In this document: positions 35,161 through 44,095 of the stretch, in pieces
How the letters are laid out: every line of letters starts with the position of its first letter
Position numbering within the stretch: position 1 is the stretch's first letter
Assembly: GCA_017619795.1 (NCBI GenBank)
Contig: JAFZRP010000104.1
Coordinates: 85,284-149,283, forward strand
Origin: Treponema sp.
Lineage (GTDB): Bacteria > Spirochaetota > Spirochaetia > Treponematales > Treponemataceae
Length of the DNA: 64,000 nucleotides
Direction of reading: 5' to 3'
The notes under the pieces: generated by a model
Database searches by the model: none
Seen by the model: the letters and a program-made list of their open reading frames with translations, nothing else
Told to the model about the DNA's origin: nothing
Translations under genes and position numbers: made by a program

Positions 35161-37445
35161 ACTTCATTTTTGTAGGATTTATCTTTTTAATATTTGTCGC
35201 ACAACTTATTGTATGGATTCTTATCCGTCGTAGAAATAAAAAAGATTATATGAGGCAGATTGATTTAACGCTTCTTTATTCAATACTTTCTTTGTTTTGC
35301 GGAATTGTTTGCCTTTCAACCAGACATAAAATAATTGCAGAAATTGCTTATAACTTAAGCTTTTTTGCATTGGACGGTATTGTTCTGGGGCTTTTTTCTT
35401 TTACAAAAAAGTTTGCGGAATACAGAAAAAACATGAGGATTGCAAGCGGTATTTACATTTCAATGGTTGTATTTGATGTTGCAATAATTATTTTAAATGT
35501 ATTCTTCAAAGTTCTTTTTACAATCGATCTTAAAACAATTTCCAATAACGGTTTTTACTGGAGCGTAAGCTTTACTCCTTTTATAGCGTATCATTTTATG
35601 TTAAATCTGGCAGCAATTTGTTTTACGGTATATATGCTTATTCTTAGAATTAAGAAGGTACCTTCCTTTTATAAAAATAGATATAGAATATTTGTTTATC
35701 CGTATATACTTGCTGCCATTTTGAGCTATGTTTCTTATGCCTTTGATTTTTATTTTAATCTTGCTTTTATCTGCTACGGTTTTTTAAGCTATATTTTCTT
35801 CCATTATAATATTTATAAGGCAGATGAAATTATACGCGAATCAACAATAAAAAAGGTTATAAAAAGCTATCCTATAGCAACCTGCTGGTTCGATAAAGAA
35901 AATAATCTTGTATATAAAAATAATCTGGCAGAAAGTTTTTTTACGGAAAAGCTTAAATGGTCTGATGTGCAGATTAAGCTTTATTATACAAGGTTTATGA
36001 ATAAAAACTTTGCCCGAAATCTTGATATAGCTGTTTCAAATCAGACATTTACAATAGATGATAAAGAACGGAAATACGAAGTTTTATATAGAAAGCTTTT
36101 TGATGAAAACAATTTTATAGGCTCGTATCTTAATTTCCGTGATATTACAGAAGAGACAGAAAAGAATAAGCAAAATTATATTCTTGCCAATTATGACTCA
36201 TTAACCGGTATTTACAACAGGGAAAGATTTTTTGAAGTTGCCGATGACCAGATACGAAATAACCCGAACATAAAATGGTACATGATTTGTACAAACATTC
36301 AGGGCTTCAGATTAATAAACGATTTGTTCGGAATAGAAACCGGAGACGCTGTGCTTAAGCATCAGGCAAATTATATAAAAGAAAGGGCAATGGAAAACGA
36401 GGTTTATGGTCACATTATGGACGATAAGTTTGCAATCCTTATGCCTGCAGAAAATTATTCAAGAGATTTTTTTAAGAACGATATGCTCGATATTGTAAAG
36501 GTTTCTGAGAATAACAATTATCATATAGATTATTTTGTAGGTATTTATGAAAGCTCCGATGTAATTGAAAGTGCGCAGTATATGTACGATAAGGCTCTTA
36601 TGGCAATAGATAATATTCCAGAAGGCGCAGCAGACAATGTTGTTTATTACAATGAATCTATTATGCACACATATCTGGACGACAGAGCTGTTGTGAGCGA
36701 TTTTAATTATGCACTTTCAAACAATCATTTTTACATGTACCTGCAGCCAATCTTTAATGAAGAAAAAAAACTTATTGGTGCAGAAGCACTTACGCGGTGG
36801 AACAAGCCTGGAAACGGTTTAATGCAGCCGGAATCTTTCCTTTACATGTTTGAAAAGACAGGACTTATTTATAAGCTAGATATGTACATTTGGGAAAAGG
36901 CTGCTCAAAAATTACAGTACTGGCGGACACTCGGTTATTCTGAGCTTTTTATTTCTATAAATATTTCTATAAACGATATTTTCTATTTTGATGTTTATGA
37001 GTATTTATGCAGCCTTATAGAAAAATATTCAATCAATCCGAAAAATATAAAGCTTGGAATTAAAGAATCGGTGCTTATTTCGGATTATGGAAAGGGTGTA
37101 AGTCTGTTTAAAATTTTTAAGGAAAAAGGCTTTGATATTGAAATAGATGATTTTGGAAGCCGTTATTGTTCGTTGAATGTTCTTAAGGATGTTGATGCCG
37201 ATTATCTTAGAATTAATATGCATAATCTTGCAAATATTTCAGCAGAAGCAGAAGAAACTGAAAAGATAATTATTCAGTCAATTGTTTCTCTGGCACAAAA
37301 GCTTGATATGCTTGTTATTGGAGATAACATTGAAACAACTGAACAGTTTGAGTTTCTTAAAAAGGTAGGGTGTTATCTTTATCAGGGGCATTATTTTTCT
37401 AAGGCACTGCAGGATAAAGCGTTTGACCAGATGTATTTGAAATAG
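35157..37445 (+). CDS. Paralogous membrane protein with degenerate GGDEF and EAL domains
   Basis: 762 residues with the same plan as the upstream gene: seven N-terminal membrane helices, a PAS-like part, GGDEF with MDDKF replacing the signature, and an EAL domain that has lost more. EALTRW and SINIS remain, but the metal-binding glutamate (LGIKES), the Lys-x-Asp pair (RINMH) and AEGVET (GDNIET) are altered. It is almost certainly not an active phosphodiesterase. ATG 35157 has GGGAGG upstream and overlaps the previous stop. The two likely arose by tandem duplication and may form a heteromer. The convergent hydrogenase-like EAL gene ends ten bases after it. Confidence 0.85.
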   Translation: MNFIFVGFIFLIFVAQLIVWILIRRRNKKDYMRQIDLTLLYSILSLFCGIVCLSTRHKIIAEIAYNLSFFALDGIVLGLFSFTKKFAEYRKNMRIASGIYISMVVFDVAIIILNVFFKVLFTIDLKTISNNGFYWSVSFTPFIAYHFMLNLAAICFTVYMLILRIKKVPSFYKNRYRIFVYPYILAAILSYVSYAFDFYFNLAFICYGFLSYIFFHYNIYKADEIIRESTIKKVIKSYPIATCWFDKENNLVYKNNLAESFFTEKLKWSDVQIKLYYTRFMNKNFARNLDIAVSNQTFTIDDKERKYEVLYRKLFDENNFIGSYLNFRDITEETEKNKQNYILANYDSLTGIYNRERFFEVADDQIRNNPNIKWYMICTNIQGFRLINDLFGIETGDAVLKHQANYIKERAMENEVYGHIMDDKFAILMPAENYSRDFFKNDMLDIVKVSENNNYHIDYFVGIYESSDVIESAQYMYDKALMAIDNIPEGAADNVVYYNESIMHTYLDDRAVVSDFNYALSNNHFYMYLQPIFNEEKKLIGAEALTRWNKPGNGLMQPESFLYMFEKTGLIYKLDMYIWEKAAQKLQYWRTLGYSELFISINISINDIFYFDVYEYLCSLIEKYSINPKNIKLGIKESVLISDYGKGVSLFKIFKEKGFDIEIDDFGSRYCSLNVLKDVDADYLRINMHNLANISAEAEETEKIIIQSIVSLAQKLDMLVIGDNIETTEQFEFLKKVGCYLYQGHYFSKALQDKAFDQMYLK

Positions 37446-37454
37446 AATTGTACC

Positions 37455-40400
37455 TTAGTCTGCCGGAGTATAGTTTGTAAACAGCATATAAGAACCGTCA
37501 TCCTGCTTGATAACGTTCATAAGCATTTTTATACGTCTGTATTCTCCATCCTTAAAAAGTGCACGGAAAACTTGAGTGAGTGGTTCTGTCTGCTTTACGG
37601 ATAAAGACTTTACTGCATGGAGAATAAAACCTGGTCTGTCGATTGGATGAACAATTCCAAGAACTTCTTTTTCTGTCCAGGAAAGGATTTCGTCCTCTGA
37701 ATAACCGGTAAGTTCAACAAACTCTTTATTTGCCCGTAGAACGGTAATCTTTATTGTTTCCATAAAATTAAGGAAATCAAAGCGGACATTCATAAGACAC
37801 ATTCCAATCTTTGAGTTATCAATCATCGAAGTAAGATTTTTATTTGTAAGCTCAAGATTGTTTTCTGTATTCTTTTCGTCGGTAATGTCTTCTACAAGCG
37901 TATAGATAATGTGTGAATCATCCTTTGAACTTATTTCCCAAAGATGGATTTTTGTCCAGACTATGCTTTCGTTTATAAGCTCTTTATCCTGAGCTGTAAA
38001 AATTACTTCTGAACCGGTTTCAATTGTTTTTTGAATTGAGGTTATAAACTTCTGCTTTGTTTCCTTTGAGAAGAAGGAGTAAAAGGATTTTTGAATCTCC
38101 CTGAAGGAAAGCGACTCCATGCCGAATACTCTGAGACACTTCTGGTTAATTCGGAGAATTGTCGTTTTTTTCTGCTTTGGATTATATTCAAAAATTACTG
38201 CGGCACCCGAAAGCTTATCGAACATAATACTTTCACTAGATTCAGGATTATAGAAATTACCCATATCAACAAGGCCGGTTCCTTTTGATTTTTCAATAAC
38301 CACAGGACTTTCGGCATTTGAAATGAGCTCTGCAAACTTTTCTTCCGGCATTGGCTTTGCGTAAAGATAGCCCTGGATAATGTCTATGCCAATACTCTTT
38401 ATAAAGTCTGCCTGTTCCTGAGTTTCTACACCTTCTGCAATAGTTGTATATTCAAGATTCTGAGCCATATGAGCCAGAGATGAAAGAATCTTTCCTCCCT
38501 TGTCCATATTTGTATTATCCTTCAAGAAGCCCATATCAAGCTTAAGAATATCAATCGGTAAATCCTTGAGTGTATTAAGTGAAGAATAGCCGCTTCCAAA
38601 ATCGTCCATTGCAATCTGATAGCCGAGCCTTCGAATACTGCTTATTCGGTCAATCATGTTCTGCTGGTCTTCCATATACGCAGATTCAGTAACTTCAAAA
38701 TGAATCAGGTTTGTTGGAATGTTAAATTCTTCTGCAAAATGCTTGATTGTATAAATTAAAGCATCGTTTGAAAGCGAGATTCTTGAAATGTTTACGGATA
38801 TTGGAACAGGAGTTAAGCCTGAGTCAATCCATTTTCGTAATGCCTGGAATGCCATTCTCCAGATTTCAACATCAAGAGTTTTTATAAAGCCGCTCTTTTC
38901 TGCAATTGGAATAAAATCCTTAGGCATAATCATTTCATCATCTGCGGTCCAGCGGCAGAGAGCTTCTGCTCCAATCAACTCACCGGTAGAAGCCCTGTAC
39001 TGAGGCTGGAACCAGAGAATAAAATCTTTATTATTTAAAGCAGGCTGAAGCTTTGCTGTAATTTCAATTTCGCGTTTAGTCTGACGCCTGAACGATTCTG
39101 AATAAAGCGTAAAGGTATTCTGCGTGCTGGAAACATTTTTATCCATGGAAAGGGTAGCAAAGTTAAGACCAATATGAGGATTTGTTTCAAAGTCAGTAGG
39201 AATATAAATACCAAAGCGCATTGTAACCGGGAACTTAATTCCTTCTTCTGAACAATCAAAATAAGTCAAGTCCCGGAAGCGTTTAAGGTTTTCAGGAGTG
39301 TTTTCAAAAACAACTGCAAACGTACCGCCACCAAGACGACCACATAAGCCTTCCGGTCCGGCAATCTCTGTAAGCTTACGTGCAATTACTCTAAGAACAG
39401 CATCTCCACGCGGCATACCATACAGGTCATTTATTACCTTAAGTCTGTTTACGTCGCCGGTACTGATTATGTAGCCTTTTTCCGGATTATTCTCAAGCAG
39501 TTTTTTCATTAAGTTTACAAAAGAGAACTTGTTCGGAATGCCGGTTTCTTTATCTGTATTAAAATTGTAGTATAACTGCTCGTTCATATAGTGAATGCAG
39601 TTTTCTTTTTTGTTAAAACCGTAAGCAATCGCAGTAGCCATATCCTTACAGGTTTTATAACCACACGAACTGCAGTTTATTTTCCGTTTGTCCGGAGTAT
39701 ACTTGCGCATTGAGTTGAAAACATCATCATAAGTAGAAGATGGAAGCGATACCGACTGGATATAGTAATTTTCATAAGTACGGGTAAAATCCTCGTATTT
39801 TAAGCTCTTACAATCTTTTTGAAGCTTCTGCCAGTTTTCCTTCCAGTCTGAATCGGAATTAACGTTTTTAGAGGTTTTATAATGATGAAGGATAATGTTT
39901 TCAAACGAAAACTTATGCGGCTCAATGCCAGGACCGTTATTGCAGGCGTGCTTACAGGCAATAAAATCGACCATGAGCGGGCGGATATTGGCATCATCTA
40001 TATCGTCATAAACGCTCAAAATATCAAACGTATCTTTTACGAGACCTTCCATATAAAGCAGCTTTGAACCGTTCGGGAAGTTTCTTGCAATTTTATTTCT
40101 GAAGCTTCCGTAAATCATACTGCCTTTTATTGTTTCTAAATCAATTTGGTCAAACTCAGTTTTGTAGGAAGATAAATCAATAGTAGAAAAATCAACTTCC
40201 GAAAGCTTTTTCATAAAATGATTATAGGTAAGAAGGAAGCTTATATTGTCATTAGTATTTTCGCTGTGGAACTCCTGATGCTTTGCAATACACGGTCCAA
40301 TATAGGCAATTCTGTCGTTATTCTTTAAGTATTTATGAAGATAGATTGCTTCACAGATTTCCGGAGTATGAACAGGAATAAGCTTTTCAAAAAGATAAGG

Positions 40401-40880
40401 ATAAAAGGTTTCGATTCTGTTTGTAATTGCTGGACAGTGATTTGCAATAAAAGCCGGTTTTGCAAGCTTTGGAGCTATATCCTTAATATATTTTGTGTGA
40501 GCCCATACGCTTATTGTTTCTCCAACAGAAGCATCGTAAATAGCATTAACGCCGAGAGAATGTAAATAAGCAAGGATTTTTGGGAACTGTTCTTCATAAA
40601 AGGTAATAAAGGTTGTAGAAAAGATGACAGTGAGTTTTTCACCTTTAGCAAGAGCGTCGAAAAAGGCATCTGTATCGTCTTTGAACTCTCTGGCATCGTG
40701 AGGACAGGAGCGCAGACAAAGACCGCAGGCAACACATTTTGAAGAATTGATTACAATCTGTGTTTTGCCATTATTATTTACAGGAATATTTGTGCCAAGA
40801 ATGTTACATTCGGCTATGCATTTATTGCAGGCAATACAGTTGTTATTTGTAAATATAGTACCTTTATTATAACGACGCAT
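37455..40880 (-). CDS. Hydrogenase-like Fe-S sensor fused to GGDEF-EAL-PAS (c-di-GMP phosphodiesterase)
   Basis: 1141 residues, no membrane segment. Two CxxCxxCxxxC ferredoxin motifs (Cys15-25, Cys49-59) lead an [FeFe]-hydrogenase large-subunit domain (about 80-375). It keeps four cysteines able to hold the H-cluster: Cys149 (ANHCPA), Cys197 (GPCIAK), Cys309 and Cys313 (ACKHACNNGPG). The proton-shuttle cysteine of catalytic enzymes is His148. A further CxxCx4C...C cluster motif lies at 403-428. The GGDEF domain (about 445-600) has GGGTF and is probably inactive. The EAL domain (about 612-850) is complete: Glu639, Asn697, Glu729, Asp759-Asp760, Lys780, Asp782, Glu816. One or two PAS-like domains end the protein. 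Prediction: a hydrogen- or redox-responsive c-di-GMP phosphodiesterase. Sensory role is inference. Confidence 0.88.
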   Translation of the reverse strand: MRRYNKGTIFTNNNCIACNKCIAECNILGTNIPVNNNGKTQIVINSSKCVACGLCLRSCPHDAREFKDDTDAFFDALAKGEKLTVIFSTTFITFYEEQFPKILAYLHSLGVNAIYDASVGETISVWAHTKYIKDIAPKLAKPAFIANHCPAITNRIETFYPYLFEKLIPVHTPEICEAIYLHKYLKNNDRIAYIGPCIAKHQEFHSENTNDNISFLLTYNHFMKKLSEVDFSTIDLSSYKTEFDQIDLETIKGSMIYGSFRNKIARNFPNGSKLLYMEGLVKDTFDILSVYDDIDDANIRPLMVDFIACKHACNNGPGIEPHKFSFENIILHHYKTSKNVNSDSDWKENWQKLQKDCKSLKYEDFTRTYENYYIQSVSLPSSTYDDVFNSMRKYTPDKRKINCSSCGYKTCKDMATAIAYGFNKKENCIHYMNEQLYYNFNTDKETGIPNKFSFVNLMKKLLENNPEKGYIISTGDVNRLKVINDLYGMPRGDAVLRVIARKLTEIAGPEGLCGRLGGGTFAVVFENTPENLKRFRDLTYFDCSEEGIKFPVTMRFGIYIPTDFETNPHIGLNFATLSMDKNVSSTQNTFTLYSESFRRQTKREIEITAKLQPALNNKDFILWFQPQYRASTGELIGAEALCRWTADDEMIMPKDFIPIAEKSGFIKTLDVEIWRMAFQALRKWIDSGLTPVPISVNISRISLSNDALIYTIKHFAEEFNIPTNLIHFEVTESAYMEDQQNMIDRISSIRRLGYQIAMDDFGSGYSSLNTLKDLPIDILKLDMGFLKDNTNMDKGGKILSSLAHMAQNLEYTTIAEGVETQEQADFIKSIGIDIIQGYLYAKPMPEEKFAELISNAESPVVIEKSKGTGLVDMGNFYNPESSESIMFDKLSGAAVIFEYNPKQKKTTILRINQKCLRVFGMESLSFREIQKSFYSFFSKETKQKFITSIQKTIETGSEVIFTAQDKELINESIVWTKIHLWEISSKDDSHIIYTLVEDITDEKNTENNLELTNKNLTSMIDNSKIGMCLMNVRFDFLNFMETIKITVLRANKEFVELTGYSEDEILSWTEKEVLGIVHPIDRPGFILHAVKSLSVKQTEPLTQVFRALFKDGEYRRIKMLMNVIKQDDGSYMLFTNYTPAD

Positions 40881-40897
40881 ACTAATACCAATAATTA

Positions 40898-40926
40898 ATT
40901 ATAACAAACAAATGGTAATAACACAA
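40898..40926 (-). promoter_or_regulatory. Promoter of the hydrogenase-like EAL gene
   Basis: Minus strand TTGTGT, 17-base spacer, TATAAT (40903-40898). The expected leader is only about 11 bases with no ribosome-binding site. Confidence 0.6.
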
Positions 40927-41003
40927 ATAACATTTAAGCATAGTGTTGAAAAAAATAGCTATCGGTCAAGTTCCATCTTGCAAAATCGCACGTTCACGTG
41001 CTA

Positions 41004-41063
41004 CACGCTGTTGTGCCTTGTAATTATATACGTTTGCCGCAAAAGCGGCAGCACAACAGAGTG
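41004..41063. other. Nested inverted repeat upstream of murG
   Basis: Outer arms CACGCTGTTGTGC (41004-41016) and GCACAACAGAGTG (41051-41063) pair at 12 of 13 positions. An inner perfect hairpin TGCCGC-AAAA-GCGGCA (41035-41050) lies against the 3' arm. Five T follow on the plus strand. The rest of 40927-41179 is AT-rich, with no gene that I can support. Confidence 0.6.
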
Positions 41064-41179
41064 TTTTTGCCAGATGTTACTTTCCCTAGCGCTATTTTTT
41101 TCAAAATTAAAATTAAAGATTTTTGATTTATTTATTTGTAATAGAATAATTATTTTTTTTATTGTAAGATTATAACAAT

Positions 41180-42334
41180 ATGAAACTTAATAAAAATGTA
41201 GTGGCTTTTACTGGCGGGGGAACTGCGGGACATATTTATCCGGGGCTGGCAGTTGCGCAGGAGCTGAAAACAATATCAAAGAAAGAAAATAAAGAAATAA
41301 AGATATATTGGATTGGTTGTTCTAAGGGAATGGATGGCAAAATTATAGAAAAAGCTGTTGATTCCAACGGAGAAAAAATTGTAGACGGTTTTATAGGAAT
41401 CCCGTCCGGCAAATTAAGAAGATATTTTTCCTGGCAAAACTTTACAGATTTATTTAGGATTATAGGCGGCTATTTTAGTGCCAGAAGAGCTTTCAGAAAG
41501 CTTAAACCGGCAGTGCTTTTTTCAAAGGGTGGCTTTGTAAGTGTTCCACCGTGTATGGCTGCAAAGCATATGGATATTCCTGTTTATACTCATGAGTGTG
41601 ATTTTACGCTTGGCCTTGCTAACAGAATAAACTTTATGTATGCAAAGACAATGTTTGTTTCGTATGAAGAGACAAAAAATCGACTTAAAAAAGATGAACA
41701 GAAGCGCGTAATTGTTACCGGAAATCCTGTAAGAGATGTATTTTATACTGCTGATGGAAATAAGGGACTTGAGTTTTTAGGAATTACAGAAAGAACAAAG
41801 CCTGTTCTGCTTGTACTTGGCGGAAGCTCCGGTGCAAAACAGATAAATGAGCTTGTTACAGAAAATCTCGAATGGCTTACACAAAACTTTATTGTTGTTC
41901 ATCAGACTGGATTGTTGAATACGGACGAAAAGCTTTCTGAAGAGCTTGTAAAAAAATATAACGGTTTTTATAAGCCGTATCAATTTATTTATGAACAGAT
42001 GCCTGATGTTGTAGCTGCAGCAGATGTTATTCTTTCGCGTGCTGGTGCAAACTCAATCTGGGAGTCGGCAGTTTTGAATAAACCGATGGTACTTATTCCT
42101 TTGTGCGGAAGTGGAACGCGTGGGGATCAGGTTGATAATGCAAAGTTTTTTGAAGAATACGGTGCTGCCAAAATCCTTGTGGGAGAGCAGGCTACAGCAG
42201 AAAACTTAAAGGAAATGCTTAATCAGATGCTTGATGAAAAGATCCGAAAAGAATATTCAGAAAACGTAAAAAAGCTTGCAGGAGAAAAAAGACCTGCTGA
42301 AGAAATTGCAAAAATAATTTATAATCAGATATAA
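41180..42334 (+). CDS. murG: MurG, lipid II-forming N-acetylglucosamine transferase
   Basis: 384-residue peripheral membrane GT-B enzyme that adds GlcNAc to lipid I, giving lipid II for peptidoglycan. N-terminal loop FTGGGTAGHIYPGLAVAQEL, acceptor-side SKGGFVSVP and HECDFTLGLANR, and donor-site GGSSGAKQIN and SRAGANSIWE are all characteristic. No ribosome-binding site precedes the ATG; TATAAC lies three bases upstream, which may be chance. First gene of a likely operon with cvpA, delta', ntrB and ntrC; gaps are 0-21 bases. Confidence 0.96.
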   Translation: MKLNKNVVAFTGGGTAGHIYPGLAVAQELKTISKKENKEIKIYWIGCSKGMDGKIIEKAVDSNGEKIVDGFIGIPSGKLRRYFSWQNFTDLFRIIGGYFSARRAFRKLKPAVLFSKGGFVSVPPCMAAKHMDIPVYTHECDFTLGLANRINFMYAKTMFVSYEETKNRLKKDEQKRVIVTGNPVRDVFYTADGNKGLEFLGITERTKPVLLVLGGSSGAKQINELVTENLEWLTQNFIVVHQTGLLNTDEKLSEELVKKYNGFYKPYQFIYEQMPDVVAAADVILSRAGANSIWESAVLNKPMVLIPLCGSGTRGDQVDNAKFFEEYGAAKILVGEQATAENLKEMLNQMLDEKIRKEYSENVKKLAGEKRPAEEIAKIIYNQI

Positions 42335-42353
42335 TATAAAAAAGGAGAAAGAG

Positions 42354-42839
42354 ATGGGAAACATTGCCATAATCGATTTAGTTTTTTTAGGAATAATTCT
42401 TTTATTTACTGTTGTAGCTGCTATAAAGGGCTTTGTTAAGGCAATTTTTGGTAAGCTTTGCTGGATTGTTGGTTTGATCTGTTCATTTTTATTTTATAAG
42501 ACTGTAATGCCTGTAACAACTCAGTATATTGAAAATCCGACTCTTGCAATAATTGTTTCATTTATTGCTATTTTTATTGTGGTTTTCCTTGTTATAAAGA
42601 TTGTTGAAGTTATAATTTCGCATATTTTTAAGGGCGAGATTTTGAGAAGTCTTGACCATGCACTCGGAGCTTTCTTTGGTTTTGCTGAAGGACTTGCAAT
42701 TGTATTTGTACTTTTGTTTATCCTTACTCAGCAGCCATGGGTCGATGTTTCATCTTTAATCGGAGACAGCTTTGTTTACAGTCTTTTAGCTCCGTTTGTT
42801 CAGGGTACACAGGAAATGATTTCTAAGGAAGCTGCCTGA
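42354..42839 (+). CDS. CvpA-family membrane protein
   Basis: 161 residues with four membrane helices (about 5-25, 28-46, 62-86, 103-122), ending in a short amphipathic tail. The starting pattern IAIIDLVFLGIILLF...KGFVKAIFGKLCWIVG is that of CvpA/colicin V production proteins. Their role is still vague (purine biosynthesis and envelope stress links in other bacteria). Ribosome-binding site AAAGGAGA. The stop overlaps the next ATG by one base. Confidence 0.85.
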   Translation: MGNIAIIDLVFLGIILLFTVVAAIKGFVKAIFGKLCWIVGLICSFLFYKTVMPVTTQYIENPTLAIIVSFIAIFIVVFLVIKIVEVIISHIFKGEILRSLDHALGAFFGFAEGLAIVFVLLFILTQQPWVDVSSLIGDSFVYSLLAPFVQGTQEMISKEAA

Positions 42840-44074
42840 TGTTTGAAAACCTTGTTGGTCAGGATGCATCACAATATATAGGCTCAGATATTCGCAAGGG
42901 AAGCTTTCCAGGAGCAGTTTTATTTTCCGGAAACAGTGCAAACGGAAAGCTTACTGCCGCTCTTGAAACTGCACGTGTACTTTCGTGTGTAAACAAAGAA
43001 AAGAAGGGGAGCTGGAACTGTACGTGTCCATCCTGTTTGAGGCATAAAGCCTTAAACTGCACAAACGTACTTTTACTCGGTCCAAGAGAATGCTTTCTGG
43101 AAATTGAAGCGGCGAAAGCTGCTTTTGTAAAAGCCTGTAAGGAAAATGCGTCATATTTAGCTGCCACAAGGTATTTGTATTTACGAAGCGTAAGAAAGCT
43201 GACGTTAAGATTCAGTGGCATTCTTTATCAGGGAGAAAACAATTTAAACAAAATTGGAACACTTATTGCAGAAATAAACGAAAATATGGAAAAAATTGAC
43301 TTTCCACATGAGCTTCCACCTGTAGAAGAAATTGAACCAATTTGTGAAGAAATAAACAAACAGGCACTCGCGCTTGAAAGTGATTATTTATACAATTCAA
43401 TTCCAATAAATCAAATACGAAATATGGAAGGCTGGGCTTATGTGCGCCCTGAGGAAGGAAAAAAGGTTGTAATTATTGAGAATGCAGAAAAGATGCAGAA
43501 CAATGTAAGAAACGCACTGCTCAAAATCCTTGAAGAGCCTCCTGCTGACTGTATTTTTATTCTGCTTACTTCAAGAAGAAATGCTGTACTTCCAACAATT
43601 CTTTCCAGAGTAAGAACTTATAATTTTAAAGATAGAGTTCAGCCGTCTCAGACAGAAGTAATTCAAAGAGTTTTCCATAATAATGATTTTACCGGAAGCA
43701 TTTCTGAATACCTTTTAACGTTCCTACCGGTTACAGCCGAAAAGCTTAGAACAGAAGCTGAAAAGTTTATGGAAGGAATTGTTACTGGAAAGCTTCCTGA
43801 TTTACAAACGCTGCTTAAAGAGTGCGGTAAGTTTGAACCGAAAATTGAACTGAAAATCTTTTTACAGCATATCTGCGAGTATAACAAAAAGCTGCTTATG
43901 TCCAGTGAAGGCTGCGAAGCAAACGTTCAGCTTATTCAGGTAGTACAGAATTGCTACAATAATTGCACCTCCTACAATCAGTCAATACAACAGGCTTTGG
44001 AATGCCTGATTAGAGATATTGCAAGAATTAATGTTATTTACGATAGGATTTTAACAAAATCAATAAACAGATAA
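42839..44074 (+). CDS. DNA polymerase III delta'-like clamp-loader subunit
   Basis: 411 residues of the DnaX/HolB AAA+ family. Features: LVGQDASQYI...GSFPGAVLFSGNSANGKLT, a P-loop region in which the Ser/Thr after Gly-Lys is Leu, so ATP hydrolysis is unlikely, as in delta'; CTCPSCLRHKA, part of the zinc module; a sensor segment RNALLKILEEPPADCIFILLTS; and the SRV arginine-finger region (LSRVRTYNF). Compared with E. coli delta' there is an insertion of about 80 residues between the zinc module and the Walker B region (about 100-190). It loads the sliding clamp. The position between cvpA and ntrB recalls T. pallidum. Confidence 0.8.
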   Translation: MFENLVGQDASQYIGSDIRKGSFPGAVLFSGNSANGKLTAALETARVLSCVNKEKKGSWNCTCPSCLRHKALNCTNVLLLGPRECFLEIEAAKAAFVKACKENASYLAATRYLYLRSVRKLTLRFSGILYQGENNLNKIGTLIAEINENMEKIDFPHELPPVEEIEPICEEINKQALALESDYLYNSIPINQIRNMEGWAYVRPEEGKKVVIIENAEKMQNNVRNALLKILEEPPADCIFILLTSRRNAVLPTILSRVRTYNFKDRVQPSQTEVIQRVFHNNDFTGSISEYLLTFLPVTAEKLRTEAEKFMEGIVTGKLPDLQTLLKECGKFEPKIELKIFLQHICEYNKKLLMSSEGCEANVQLIQVVQNCYNNCTSYNQSIQQALECLIRDIARINVIYDRILTKSINR

Positions 44075-44095
44075 TATAATTTAGGGATAAAAAGA

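Noticed and set aside
40912..41175. An 87-codon plus-strand ORF before murG
   Set aside because: It runs through the nested inverted repeat, has no ribosome-binding site, and its protein looks like translated AT-rich intergenic DNA.
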